From Bacillota bacterium (GTDB taxonomy: Bacteria > Vulcanimicrobiota > JAJTBE01), in NCBI GenBank assembly GCA_021287065.1, contig JAJTBE010000104.1, positions 1 through 64,000 of the forward strand: 64,000 bases of DNA. Reading direction: 5' to 3'. The stretch's first letter is position 1. Each line of letters starts with the position of its first letter. A program made the position numbers and the translations under genes. The notes under the pieces are model-generated. The model had not been told where the DNA came from. It was given only the letters and a program-made list of their open reading frames with translations, and did not search any database. Of this stretch, positions 33,983-44,198 are shown in pieces.

Positions 33983-36900
33983 AGCAGTTATTACATCCAT
34001 TGAACTTACAAATGTAAAATCATACGAAAACGAAACGGTATGTTTCAGTCCGGGAATCAATGTCATAGGAGGCCTCAACGGAGCAGGAAAATCCACGATT
34101 TTTGAAAGCATAGGCCATTGCCTTTTCGGTGTTGATGCAGGAAAATTCATAGGCAATTCGGACAATTTCACACGCAAGGGTACCCAGTCCTATTCCATCA
34201 ATGTTTTTTTCACCGGTACAGATGGACAAAATTACAAAATTTCAAGAGATAAAAAAGGCAACCGCACACTTTTTATCGACAGCCCAAAGGGATGGTTTCC
34301 TGCCGGCGACAGCAGCATCGATGAAACCATCAGAAGACTGACCGGAGTAACTGCAAGCCTCCCGCTGGATAAGATGTTCAATGAAATAATCGGACCCTTC
34401 CAGTCAGATTTTTTAACCCCCTTTACCTTAACACCGGCAAAGAGAAACACCCATTTTGATGAAATACTCGGCATAAACCAGTGGAAAGACCTTTCGTCAA
34501 AAATCGCACCGGTTGCAAAAATGTTTGAGATGAAGATCAAAAGTCTTCAGGATGAAATTGAAAGACTTGAACAGGAAACAGCAGAACTTCCCGAAAAAAG
34601 AACCATCTTAACAGACAAGATCAACAGCAAAACAGCTCTCGAACAGAAGTATAAATTGCTCCACGAAGAAGCGGAAAAACTTCAGACGAGAATAGACGAA
34701 CTTGTTTCGACCGAAAAAAAACTAAACTCAAAAAACAGGGAAAAAAACGAAGCAAAAGCCAAATGCGACAAACTCATTGTTGAATTAGAAAAAGATACGG
34801 CGCTGCTGAACAATGCAAGGGAAAGCCTGAGCATAACAAATCAGAATGAAACAGGCTACCGCATTTATGAAGAACAATCCACTTTGCGTAAATCCGTGGA
34901 AAACAAAATCAGGGAAAAGAACGAATTGAACGCGCGGATTGCTAAACTCGAAGGCGATATTAAGTCCTCAGAAACAGCCATCAGTACAAAACGGACGGCA
35001 ATAAGCACCAGCAAAGCCAAAAACCTTGCAGAAGAAGAAATGATAATCCGCTCTGTTGAACAGCTTGTAAAAGATCAGGAAGAAATAACAGGCAAAGTTA
35101 ACCAATCAAAGGAAAACCTTGATAAAATTATCGGACAGCAAAAACAGATCCGCGATTTTGATTTCGGAATAATAATGAGAGCTTCCGAGTCCGCCATTTC
35201 TTTATACGAAAGAATCAGACAGTTTGAAAAATCAGTAAACACAAGACAAGCTAAATTGTCAGGTAAGGAAGAAACACGGAAGCAATCGGATAAACTTGAT
35301 AAACTCAACAAAGATCATGAAGAAATCATCAGTGAGATTTCATCCTGCAAAGCCCAGCTGAAAAATGCAAAAAGCGGAAAAGAAACACTGAAAGAGGGAC
35401 TCTGCCCCTATATGGGCGAAAAATGCCTCAACCTCGGAGTACGGAAACCCGGAGAGTTCTTTGATGAGGAAATATCAAAACTTACCACCCACATAAAAAA
35501 ACTGGAAAAAACACAGAAGGAAATATCTCAACTAATCAATGCCGCTCTGGATTCCAGACAGCTTCTTTCCGCCCTTGAACAGGAAGAAAAGGAACTGGCA
35601 AAGGAAAATGCAGGCATTCAGGATCTGACAATACAGATACAAACTATCTTACCCCTGACAGAAATTATCGACCTTTGCAGCAGGTTTTCACATATAGTAT
35701 CCTGCACAGACGATAAAAACTGTGGTGAAATTCTGAAAAACCTAAGCAAACAGGTATCAGAATTTGCATTTCCAGAAGATATCGCCGATTATCCCGAATC
35801 CCTTAAAAAACTGAATTCACTGTTTGCAAAAGCTCTTTCGGATGTTCTTTCCATAGTGGCAGAAAAGGAAAACTCCGCACGAAAGCTGCTGGATGAAAAT
35901 AATGCAACTGCAAGCACAGTTAAAACCAGAATCAGCGAACAGGAAAACAGAAGAAAAACAGTCTCCACTGAGCTTACAAAAATGGAAAAAGATTTGAAAA
36001 AGCTCGACAAAGACGAATCAAAACTTGAAACCGAAAAGACCGTTCTTAAAAATGAGAAATCAAAACTCTCCGGTTTTGCAGATGTGGAAAATGAACTGCT
36101 GAAAACCGACCAGATACTTGAACAGCATAAATCCGCCCATACGCTATACAACCAGCACATTAAAAATGCCCAGAGCACAGCAGGTCTGGCGGAAAATGTC
36201 GTAAGAATCACTGAGGAATCAGAAAAGGCATCTGTGTTGTTCAACCGGATAAAGCAGGAAACTGATGAACTTGAAAAACTTTTCGACAGCAACGAACTTG
36301 ATGAAAAAAGAACCCGTATAATAAGTGTTGTTGCAGAAAGAGAAGGAAGCAAAGTCGCCATCGAAGCTTTCGCAAAAGAAATTGATTCTGTCAGAAAAGA
36401 AATAGAAAAAATGGAAAATACCCTGAAAAAAGCAGCCGTCCGAAGACAGGAAGCTGCCGAATACGGGGAAAGCGCCCGATATACCGACATACTACGGCAA
36501 TCCGTATTAACCAAAATAGCACCCAAAGTAGCATCATGCCTTCGTGCGGAAATTTCATCCATAGCAAAAGATATTTACCGGGAAATTTCAGGAATCGATG
36601 AGATCCTTAACTGGGGTGAGAACTATCAGGTTGAACTGATTGATTACTATCAGCATAAAAATGATCAGCCCGCATCAGGAAACACAAGAGTAAGAACAGA
36701 CCGCCAGCTTTCCGGAGGCCAGCTTATGACCGCAGTCATCGCCCTTAGGCTTGCCCTCCTTATGAAAATCGGTTCAAGCATTGCCTTTTTCGACGAACCG
36801 ACCAGTAATCTGGATGAAGAGAGAAGAAAAAAACTGGCGGAAACCTTCAGAAACCTGAAAACAAACTGGTATTCCCAGCTTTTCCTCGTAAGCCATGACG

Positions 36901-37019
36901 AAAGTTTTCAGGGTATAACCGGAAATTATATTGAATTACTTCTTGAAGAAGGCAAAACAACAGTGATTTCCGGTCCCGGTATAAAGAGCAGCTTCTATAA
37001 TATCAAAGTAACTGTATAG
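33975..37019 (+). CDS. sbcC: SbcC/Rad50-like SMC-type ATPase
   Basis: 1014 residues. The N-terminal head has Walker A GGLNGAGKSTIFESIG (near residue 33), and the C-terminal head has the signature RQLSGGQLMTAVIALRLALL and Walker B SIAFFDEPTSNLDEE. Between them are two long coiled-coil arms (about 185-470 and 490-880). The hinge is at C477-PYMGEK-C484, a CX6C pair rather than the canonical CXXC zinc hook; whether it binds zinc is not known. Coupled to the nuclease gene by an 8-bp overlap. Role: ATP-driven tethering and opening of DNA ends. Confidence 0.93.
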   Translation: MSKAVITSIELTNVKSYENETVCFSPGINVIGGLNGAGKSTIFESIGHCLFGVDAGKFIGNSDNFTRKGTQSYSINVFFTGTDGQNYKISRDKKGNRTLFIDSPKGWFPAGDSSIDETIRRLTGVTASLPLDKMFNEIIGPFQSDFLTPFTLTPAKRNTHFDEILGINQWKDLSSKIAPVAKMFEMKIKSLQDEIERLEQETAELPEKRTILTDKINSKTALEQKYKLLHEEAEKLQTRIDELVSTEKKLNSKNREKNEAKAKCDKLIVELEKDTALLNNARESLSITNQNETGYRIYEEQSTLRKSVENKIREKNELNARIAKLEGDIKSSETAISTKRTAISTSKAKNLAEEEMIIRSVEQLVKDQEEITGKVNQSKENLDKIIGQQKQIRDFDFGIIMRASESAISLYERIRQFEKSVNTRQAKLSGKEETRKQSDKLDKLNKDHEEIISEISSCKAQLKNAKSGKETLKEGLCPYMGEKCLNLGVRKPGEFFDEEISKLTTHIKKLEKTQKEISQLINAALDSRQLLSALEQEEKELAKENAGIQDLTIQIQTILPLTEIIDLCSRFSHIVSCTDDKNCGEILKNLSKQVSEFAFPEDIADYPESLKKLNSLFAKALSDVLSIVAEKENSARKLLDENNATASTVKTRISEQENRRKTVSTELTKMEKDLKKLDKDESKLETEKTVLKNEKSKLSGFADVENELLKTDQILEQHKSAHTLYNQHIKNAQSTAGLAENVVRITEESEKASVLFNRIKQETDELEKLFDSNELDEKRTRIISVVAEREGSKVAIEAFAKEIDSVRKEIEKMENTLKKAAVRRQEAAEYGESARYTDILRQSVLTKIAPKVASCLRAEISSIAKDIYREISGIDEILNWGENYQVELIDYYQHKNDQPASGNTRVRTDRQLSGGQLMTAVIALRLALLMKIGSSIAFFDEPTSNLDEERRKKLAETFRNLKTNWYSQLFLVSHDESFQGITGNYIELLLEEGKTTVISGPGIKSSFYNIKVTV

Positions 37020-37070
37020 AACAGAATCGCAAAGCAAAACCCCAGCTTTATTTTTGCGCGCCCGGCTCTG

Positions 37071-37200
37071 CCCAATACCAATAAATTGGTAAAATGTAAT
37101 CAAATCCCCAAGCTCAAAACTCCTGTTTTTCAAGGAAGGAGGTTCGGAGGAGACCTCACTTTTCCAAAAAAGCATGGTCTCCTCTGACGGTCCCTTATTA
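37071..37200 (+). repeat. Dispersed repeat family A, partial divergent copy
   Basis: Carries the 5' arm (AATTGGTAAAATG..ATCAAATCCCCAAGC), the CTGTTTTTCAAGGAAGGAGG box and the first hairpin (CACTTTTCCAAAAAAGC), then departs into repeat C. Begins about 50 bp after the sbcC stop codon. Confidence 0.75.
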
Positions 37201-37330
37201 CTAAGCTTTTTGGGAAACCCGCTTTTTGAAAAAAGCCGGTTTCCCAAACCCTTCCGGCAAAAACTTTCATTGCACCATTTTTCTGCCCTCTTTAATTCCA
37301 TCTTACAATTCTCAGCTATTTGCAGGTATG
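37200..37330 (+). repeat. Dispersed repeat family C, copy 1
   Basis: A ~130-bp stretch: TTTGGGAAACCCGCTTTTTG, AAAAAGCCGGTTTCCCAAAC, CCTTCCGGCAAAAACTTTCA, TGCACCATTTTTCTG, CTCTTTAATT. The reverse complement of 60600-60742 matches it closely. The first part forms a strong GGGAAACC../..GGTTTCCC hairpin. Confidence 0.75.
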
Positions 37331-37349
37331 AACAAATTCCAACATATCT

Positions 37350-37625
37350 GTAAAAAAGCCTCAAATTCACATCCCAATACTCTTGTTTTTCAAGGAAGGA
37401 GGTTCGGAGGGCAACCTCGCTTTTTTAAAAAAGCGTGGTTCCCTCTGACGGTCCCCAAACCCCCGTCGGTCCAAATCCCCCCAGTCGGTCCCCCAATTCA
37501 AAAGTTTTGGGGTGGCGGGTGCCCGCCCGCAGGGTGGGCGCGAGGAAACTTTTTCCAAAAAAGTTTTCTCCGGGAGCTTGGTATGCGGTTATTAATCTCG
37601 TAGGAACCAGATTAATCCAGTTAGT
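37350..37625 (+). repeat. Dispersed repeat family A, full copy
   Basis: Full unit with both hairpins near 37420-37440 and 37545-37570 and the GGCGGGTGCCCGCCCGCAGG insertion that is also seen in the partial copy at 540. Frames through it are repeat-derived. Confidence 0.85.
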
Positions 37626-37736
37626 CAGAATAATTCTTTTTTCCATTTAATCCTGATTTTAATACATTGGCATCAGAATTGAACCGACATGCCCACTGGA
37701 AACAAACTCAAAGCACCTGTAAACTTCATAACCGCA

Positions 37737-37795
37737 ATAAAACGCAAATAAATGCCGGATCGCAGGCGTCCCGCCTGTCCCCCGGGTAAAACGAA
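37737..37795 (-). repeat. Fragment of repeat family D, inverted
   Basis: The reverse complement reads GGACAGGCGGGACGCCTGCG, ATCCGGCATTTATTTGCG, matching the second half of the tandem D units at about 38075-38120 and 38268-38315. Confidence 0.7.
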
Positions 37796-37957
37796 CTCGT
37801 TTTCTCTCCGCTAACTCAGGAAATAGAAAAACAATGCCAATCATAGGAATGGCAATAATAAGCCACCCGCAATCGAACTTGCCTTTACTGTCAATCTAAT
37901 TATTGTAATATTGCGCCAATAACAGGATTTCTGCACCTTCAGGGGATTTGGGGTTCG

Positions 37958-38480
37958 GGTTTACGGTGTGGGCGGACCTGCGGGTCCGCGTCGCGGTTGG
38001 AAACCGCTCCTACGATCCTTTGCCAAGCTTGTGGTTGTGAGGTTTGCAGGCGGTTGGCGGTTGGTTTGGGGACCCGGGACAGGCGGGGACGCCTGCGATC
38101 CGGCATTTATTTGCGTTTTGTTGCCATGCTTGCGAAATATTTGCAGCCTAAATTTGCGGTGTGGGCGGACCTGCGGGTCCGCGTCGCGGTTGGAAACCGC
38201 TCCTACGATCCTTTGCCAAGCTTGTGGTTGTGAGGTTTACTGGCGGTTGTCGGTGGTTTTGGGGACCCGGGGGACAGGCGGGGACGCCTGCGATCCGGCA
38301 TTTATTGGCGTTTTGTTGCCGCTCTTACGAAAGATTTGCAGTTTAAGTTTGCGCGTAGGCGGACCTGCGGGTCCGCGTCGGGGTTGGAAACCCCTCCTAC
38401 GATCCTTTGCCAAGCTTGTGGTTATTGGGTTTACTGGCGGTTGGCGGGGTGGTTTGAGTGCGGGAAAGCACATAGACTCT
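37958..38480 (+). repeat. Repeat family D: three tandem ~193-bp GC-rich units
   Basis: Units begin at 37968, 38161 and 38355 (period 193-194 bp). Each opens with the perfect palindrome GCGGACCTGCGGGTCCGC (37972-37989 in unit 1), then GCGGTTGGAAACCGC, CGATCCTTTGCCAAGCTTGT and a G-rich arm. The third unit is shorter at its 3' end. A fourth copy lies at 61133-61270. It is clearly more GC-rich than the surrounding genes. A 197-codon frame through it is repeat-derived and not annotated as a gene. The remainder of 38481-39068 shows no gene or repeat that I can identify; it includes the leader of the next gene. Confidence 0.85.
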
Positions 38481-39068
38481 CCCCTACATGATTTTCTATA
38501 TTTACGGGAACTGGACATACGGATTTCTCAATTCAATATGTTATGTTATTTTTCTACCTGAACATTATTATTCATCCTGAAATAATGAACAGGAAATATT
38601 TTGTCTGGTGTCTAAATATTTCCGATCAGTATTATGGCAAAACGATCTGTTACAATCCTGATATTTTGAAAGATTAGTTGAGTATGCCATTTCTCAGAAA
38701 TAATCACTATAATACTGCAGAAATCTTCCGCCAGAGCCGAATGGACTAAAGATAAACTGATTAATCCGCAATCCTGAAACAGGCAGTATTATAAAACCCC
38801 ACACATTCACGCTGTGATATGGAAACCAAAGCAGCCTTCAGGTATTGATTTTTCAACTCAGACAGAATTTCATCTTACTTATCAGGCGCACTAATTCAGT
38901 CGATACATTGCCCTCCCAATTTATCAGGCGGAGTAATCCTGTCGGCGTATTGCGGATATCACGGCAAGTTGGTATAAATTGCTTATGTTGCTTATAAGCA
39001 GAGGTTAACTCAGGTAAACACCGTAAAAAAGACAGCAGCGCTGTCAAAATTAAGCATAGGGGGTATTT

Positions 39069-42000
39069 ATGAGTTCTATTTGCAAATTTAAGGGCAAACA
39101 TACGGGAGCTCTATTCTTATCACTTCTACTCATTATATCTATGTTCGTTTTTCAGGGATGTAATTCAGGCGGCAGTGAAGGAGGCAGTTCTGCAACAGGA
39201 GTGGTTTCAGGCATTGTAACCACTGGTTCTTCAGCAATTCCTCTTTCAAATGTGCTTGTGAGTATCGGCACTATCTCATCCGAATCAGATACCAACGGCA
39301 GTTATCAACTGACCGGAGTAACAGTGGGATCTCAGACTATTTCTGCCACAAGAGCCGGTTTTGATGCGTTTACAGCCACTGTTGAAGTAGTTGCAGACCA
39401 GACAACAGAGCTTAACATCACAATGACTCCGGATTCGAGTAAAGGCACTGTAGTAGGTACAGTTACCGATGCTTCCTCAGGCAGCCCCATTGAAGCTGCA
39501 ACGGTAACAATCGGTTCAAACAGTACAACTACCAATGAAAAGGGCCATTTCCTTATTGGAAATCTGACTACCGGAACCTATTCCGTCTCTGTAATCAGAG
39601 AAGGCTACACCAACTATTCAGACACAATAAATGTTGTGGAAAAAGAACTGATTACCAAACCTATTAAGATGACGCCCCTCGGAGAGGTTGGTTCTGTCAG
39701 CGGAACCGTTCAGGATTCCCAGAGCGGCATTTCTCTTGAAGATGTAAATGTTGCGATCGGTGAAATTTCAACTCTCACCGATGCAGATGGTCACTACCTC
39801 CTGACTGGAATTGCCACAGGCTCCCAAACCCTGACGGCGAGCAGAATCGGTTACAATCTGTATTCTTCAGAAGTTACCGTTCAATCAGGGCAGACAACAA
39901 CCCTTGATTTTACGATGACTCCCCTGTCGGAAACCGGAGCTGCAGCAGGTTTGGTTACGGACAGTTCCAGCGGTTTTGCCATAAGCGAAGCTGAAGTAAC
40001 AGTAGGCGGCATAACCACTTTATCCAACGAAGAGGGTCTGTTCTTTATCGAAGGGGTACCATCGGGAGATCAGACAATAAGCGCTGTAAAATCAGGATTT
40101 ATAAACTATTCCGGAACCATAGCGATTACAGCCGGACAGGTAACGGAACAGGCGGTAACCCTTGAGCCTTCATCAACAGGCGGAACCGTAATGGGCCTTG
40201 TAACAGATTCAGTAACCGGACTTCCCGTTGACGGAGTTCAGGTAACAATCGGCTCAGTTACGGATAAAACCAATGTTGACGGAAGTTATATTTTAAGCGG
40301 CGTTAATGCCGGAGTTCAGACAATTACAGGTGAAAAATTCGGTTACATTGCATACAACGGAGAAGTGGAAGTTCTGGCAAACGAGATTACTTTCCATGAT
40401 TTTCAGATAACTCCGGAAGCTACATCAGGCACTGTCTCAGGATTTGTTACAGACAGCAGCACAGGTGCGGAGCTGGAAGATGTGGAAGTTTCGATCGGCG
40501 CTTCATCTGCAAAAACCGATGAAGAAGGTTATTATCAGCTCGAAGGAATCGAAGCCGGTTCACAAACAATAACTGCAAAGAAAAACGGATATCAGGACTA
40601 TTCCGGCACAGTGGAAGTTGTAGCCGGCGATATCGTTTTCCACGACATATCAATGACATCCGACACCAATACAGGTTCAGTCACAGGTATAGCTTACGAT
40701 CAGGATACCGGTGAAACAATTAAGGGAGTCTGGATCAGTACCGGATTCAATATTACAAGAACCCATTCGGATGGAACATACAGAATCGACGGCATTCTTG
40801 CCGGAACAAGAAAAGTCTATGCAATAAAACACGCATACAATGTTTACAGCGGAAGCGTGGAAATAAAGGCAGGACAGACTGTTGTAAATGACATTCCCCT
40901 CAAGAGATTCAGTATCAGGGGCAATGTTACAGGACAGGTAACAGACGCCGAAACAGGAGCAGATCTCGAAAACGCCTTTGTAACAGTGGGCTTTGAAGAT
41001 ACTCTCACAAACAATGCCGGCAGATACTATATCAGTGGCTTAGTGGCTGGATTGAAAATAGTAACCTGTCTGAAACCCGGATATTATCCTTTCCTGGGAG
41101 CAGTTTATGTCAATGCCGGTTCCACAGTAACTTATGACATAAGCTTGACACCTTTCGTAACAACAGGTACAGTTCAGGGAACCGTAACAGACTCGGTAAA
41201 CCTTGAACCCCTTGAAGATGTAAGGGTGGAAATCGCAGGCATATCAACGGAAACAGATAACTGCGGCAACTATGACATTGATGGAATTGAAGCGGGTATT
41301 CATCATATAACCGCTGTCAAAAATGGTTACAACGGATACAGCAGCACAGTTTCGGTAACAGCAGGCGAAACAACCATCAGGGACATCAGCCTCGTCGCAA
41401 AGGCAGAAAAAGGCATGGTTGCAGGTATTGTTACCAACAGCGTCACAGGACTGCCCATCCATAATGTTACCGTATCAATAGATGCAGCCGAGACTCAGAC
41501 CGATATATTCGGCTACTATATGCTCACAGGTATCAAAGCCGGAGCAAGAAGCATAACCGCCCATAAGCATGGTTTCCTTACATATTCTTCGACAGTGCAG
41601 GTTGTCGCCGGAAGAATCGTTATAAACAGCTTCCAGATGACAAGAAGACCTACAACAGGAGATCTTGCAGGTATCGTAATTTCGTCGGCAACAGGATTAC
41701 CCATTGAAGGCGCCCGTATTTCCTGCAACGACAATACAACATTCACAGATCAGAACGGCAGCTATTACTTACAGGGAATTGAAGCCGGAGACAGATATGT
41801 AACTGCAGAAAAAAGCGGATACCAGTTCTACTCCGTAACAGTAAGCATAACAGCCGGACTGACCACAACCCAGAATATGTCCCTTAATCCCATAGACACT
41901 AAGGGATCAGTTGAAGGAACCGTAACTGATACGGTTTTCAACGAACCGATAGAAGGTGTTTATGTTGAAGTGGAAGGAAAAGGCGGAGGCCACGATCATA

Positions 42001-42401
42001 CAAATGAAAGCGGCTTCTACAGAATATCGGGAATTGAAGCCGGAGATTGGAAAATCCGCGCCACAGTTACAGCTTATCAGGTTTATAACAACACTGTAAC
42101 CGTCACTGCAAGCCAGAAAACAACCTTCAGCTTCCAGATGACTCCCCTCCCCGGTTCAGGAACACTAACCGGCACAGTTACCGATGCAACATCAGGCTCA
42201 CCGGTTTCCGGAGCCCTTGTGTCAATCGGCGACAGGATTACAACAACAAACTCAAACGGCGTTTACAGATTCAGACATGTAACACCTGCTTCCTATGATC
42301 TTACAGCCATAAAAAGAGGCTACAAAGGTTATCTGGCAGCGGTCAGTGTAATCGCCGGAACTACAACCACATACAACTTCCAGATGACTCAGGGCAACTG
42401 A
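39069..42401 (+). CDS. Large lipoprotein of 13 carboxypeptidase-regulatory-like repeats
   Basis: An 1110-residue predicted lipoprotein; the lipobox FQGC gives an acylated Cys at residue 31. After a short Gly/Ser linker the whole protein is 13 consecutive copies of one ~82-residue beta-sandwich domain of the CarboxypepD_reg type. Each copy opens with G-x-V-x-G-x-V-T-D-S-x-T-G, continues with T-D-x-x-G-x-Y-x-L-x-G-I-x-A-G and K-x-G-Y-x-x-Y-S, and ends in a DIxMTP-like strand. Copies differ in sequence, so it is an old duplication. No catalytic domain is seen. A long surface stalk or adhesin-like role is inferred. AGGGGG precedes ATG 39069. The same domain type occurs once in the lipoprotein at 1440. 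Confidence 0.9.
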   Translation: MSSICKFKGKHTGALFLSLLLIISMFVFQGCNSGGSEGGSSATGVVSGIVTTGSSAIPLSNVLVSIGTISSESDTNGSYQLTGVTVGSQTISATRAGFDAFTATVEVVADQTTELNITMTPDSSKGTVVGTVTDASSGSPIEAATVTIGSNSTTTNEKGHFLIGNLTTGTYSVSVIREGYTNYSDTINVVEKELITKPIKMTPLGEVGSVSGTVQDSQSGISLEDVNVAIGEISTLTDADGHYLLTGIATGSQTLTASRIGYNLYSSEVTVQSGQTTTLDFTMTPLSETGAAAGLVTDSSSGFAISEAEVTVGGITTLSNEEGLFFIEGVPSGDQTISAVKSGFINYSGTIAITAGQVTEQAVTLEPSSTGGTVMGLVTDSVTGLPVDGVQVTIGSVTDKTNVDGSYILSGVNAGVQTITGEKFGYIAYNGEVEVLANEITFHDFQITPEATSGTVSGFVTDSSTGAELEDVEVSIGASSAKTDEEGYYQLEGIEAGSQTITAKKNGYQDYSGTVEVVAGDIVFHDISMTSDTNTGSVTGIAYDQDTGETIKGVWISTGFNITRTHSDGTYRIDGILAGTRKVYAIKHAYNVYSGSVEIKAGQTVVNDIPLKRFSIRGNVTGQVTDAETGADLENAFVTVGFEDTLTNNAGRYYISGLVAGLKIVTCLKPGYYPFLGAVYVNAGSTVTYDISLTPFVTTGTVQGTVTDSVNLEPLEDVRVEIAGISTETDNCGNYDIDGIEAGIHHITAVKNGYNGYSSTVSVTAGETTIRDISLVAKAEKGMVAGIVTNSVTGLPIHNVTVSIDAAETQTDIFGYYMLTGIKAGARSITAHKHGFLTYSSTVQVVAGRIVINSFQMTRRPTTGDLAGIVISSATGLPIEGARISCNDNTTFTDQNGSYYLQGIEAGDRYVTAEKSGYQFYSVTVSITAGLTTTQNMSLNPIDTKGSVEGTVTDTVFNEPIEGVYVEVEGKGGGHDHTNESGFYRISGIEAGDWKIRATVTAYQVYNNTVTVTASQKTTFSFQMTPLPGSGTLTGTVTDATSGSPVSGALVSIGDRITTTNSNGVYRFRHVTPASYDLTAIKRGYKGYLAAVSVIAGTTTTYNFQMTQGN

Positions 42402-42435
42402 TTCGATTATCGAACCGGAAGCACGCTGAAATAAT

Positions 42436-42479
42436 AAAAACCCGGACCTCCAGCCGTCAGGCAAAGAGTCCGGGTTTTT
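42436..42479. terminator. Bidirectional terminator
   Basis: AAAAACCCGGAC (42436-42447) and GTCCGGGTTTTT (42468-42479), a perfect 12-bp inverted repeat between convergent stop codons, with A run and T run at the ends. Confidence 0.95.
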
Positions 42480-42504
42480 CATTTCTCATACCGCAGAAAA
42501 TCCG

Positions 42505-43794
42505 TCAGAATTTATTCTCAACCTGAAAATAAAAATACTGAGCCGGATCAGTTCTGCCTTTATTGCTATTCTTAATAAACTCACCGGGATTCATAACACA
42601 GTATCCCACATAAATATCCCAGATTTTCTTCTTATATCTGATGTATGTATCAAGCTCCCTGCCCATATCAATACCGGATCTGCCCTTCGGGTCCCAGAAT
42701 ATGGGCCTTCCGCTTATTCCGTACCAGGCATCCTGCGGCTTATCCAGAGTAAAGAAATGATAATTTGCACTGGCAAACCAATCCGGATGAGGCTGCACCG
42801 TGGCAAGAATTCCAAAATCCTTTACATTTTTTGGACCGATAAGTCCGATATTACCCAAAAAGTTCTGATTTCTCTGGTAGAAATCATCAAATGTATGCAT
42901 TACACCGTCATTAGGGTTGGAATCTCCGGAAAAATAATCAAAATTGAAACCGACAGTAGGTTTCCAGGGGGTTCTGTTAAAAGTGTAATTTCCGTAAGTA
43001 ACAAAAGCCCAGGCATCCCTCTGCCTTGCACCTTCAACACCAAACTGATGAATACCCTCAAACCCATAAACGACATCTTTCTTTTCCTGTTTAAAACGAA
43101 CGCCTGCAGCTCTGATTTGCCTCAAACCTCCGTCATAGGCTCCATGATCCATCTCTTTTGTCAGAAAATAACCGTCAGCTTCTGTTTTATCTTTTCTCCA
43201 CATAGAGTAAAAACCATAGAGTCTTTCCTGCCCCGGAGCCTGCCAGTGATACTGTGATCTGTTAAGTGCGAGAAGTTCTGTGCTGAAATATTTTTCAGAT
43301 GCAGTCATTCTCAATCCGTCAAAAACCACTCCCGTATCGCTGAGAGGCCTTGTGGATATAACCCTGCCGTCGCCAAACATCATCATCTGTCTGCCGATTC
43401 TGAACCTGAAATCTTTGCCTATATCCATGTACAACTGCTGGAGTTCAAGCGAGTTGAATGCTTCCGGAAACTGCCTGACAAATCTGACTTCAGAAAACAA
43501 AGGCACTTCCCCCGCCTTGTAGTTAAAAAACATACAGTATCTCTGCCTCAGATAGCAGTAACTGTCGTCAATCGAGGAATTAAAATCTCTGTTAACCAGC
43601 GAATCAAGCCGGTTGCGGATGCTGAATTCAACTTTGAAATTATTGGATTCCTGTTTAGCGGCTACCGCATTTCCATCTTTACCATTACTATTACCATTTT
43701 TATCCTGCTGATTTTCAGCAGCTCCTGCCCATCCAAAGCAAAGCAGACAAATAATAACTATGCCCAGAACCCTGAACTGCGCCAAATGCCTCAT
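42505..43794 (-). CDS. Alginate-export-type outer membrane barrel protein, paralogue 1
   Basis: A 429-residue predicted outer-membrane protein. Signal peptide (residues 1-26, VLGIVIICLLCFGWAGA), a Gln/Asn/Lys/Gly linker, then a beta-rich barrel with the family signature LQQLYMDIGKDFRFRIGRQM, MMFGDGRVISTRPLSDTG and FDGLRMTAS, and a C-terminal strand ending in FYFQVENKF with terminal Phe as in porins. Members of the alginate export family form channels for export or uptake of anionic sugars; substrate here unknown. Closely related along its whole length to the protein at 45750-47033. 404 bp separate it from the chemoreceptor gene upstream; in that gap (43795-44198) I see nothing except its leader and a weak GAAAGGA ribosome site. 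Confidence 0.85.
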   Translation of the reverse strand: MRHLAQFRVLGIVIICLLCFGWAGAAENQQDKNGNSNGKDGNAVAAKQESNNFKVEFSIRNRLDSLVNRDFNSSIDDSYCYLRQRYCMFFNYKAGEVPLFSEVRFVRQFPEAFNSLELQQLYMDIGKDFRFRIGRQMMMFGDGRVISTRPLSDTGVVFDGLRMTASEKYFSTELLALNRSQYHWQAPGQERLYGFYSMWRKDKTEADGYFLTKEMDHGAYDGGLRQIRAAGVRFKQEKKDVVYGFEGIHQFGVEGARQRDAWAFVTYGNYTFNRTPWKPTVGFNFDYFSGDSNPNDGVMHTFDDFYQRNQNFLGNIGLIGPKNVKDFGILATVQPHPDWFASANYHFFTLDKPQDAWYGISGRPIFWDPKGRSGIDMGRELDTYIRYKKKIWDIYVGYCVMNPGEFIKNSNKGRTDPAQYFYFQVENKF

Positions 43795-44198
43795 TGATAT
43801 ATCCTTTCGTTATGCTTTCTCCCCTGAATATTAAGGCTGCATTATTTAGCAATCTCTATTTCCGGTTATGCGTCAGCTTTTCAATCTGTTTATATATATA
43901 AACCAACTGATTCAATTTTCATAAAAAACAGCCATCGTGGTGGGATTTCTTCACCTGCTCAGAGATGATTTATAATGGCTGAATTCACAATTCTTCAGAA
44001 ACGCTGGTAGCAGAAAAAACTGAATGCGAACCGGTTTTCTTTTACACATATAATATAGACAGCCTGAATACCGTTCATAAAATGACACATAGAATTCTGC
44101 ATAAAAAAATACGATTCCTTTACATATTCCTGCAAATTCATCGTATTTTTTGGAATTTACCAATTCCGTGATTATGTATATGCCATCAACCTTGCCTG

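Noticed and set aside
37968-38561. 197-codon open frame in the tandem GC-rich repeats
   Set aside because: The frame repeats the same peptide once per DNA unit because the units are almost identical; no start site or known domain. Such repeats often yield false 'hypothetical proteins'.
43951-44163. 70-codon frame between barrel protein 1 and the Cache receptor
   Set aside because: No ribosome site, unusual composition with many Tyr/Phe/Cys, no known domain; judged random.
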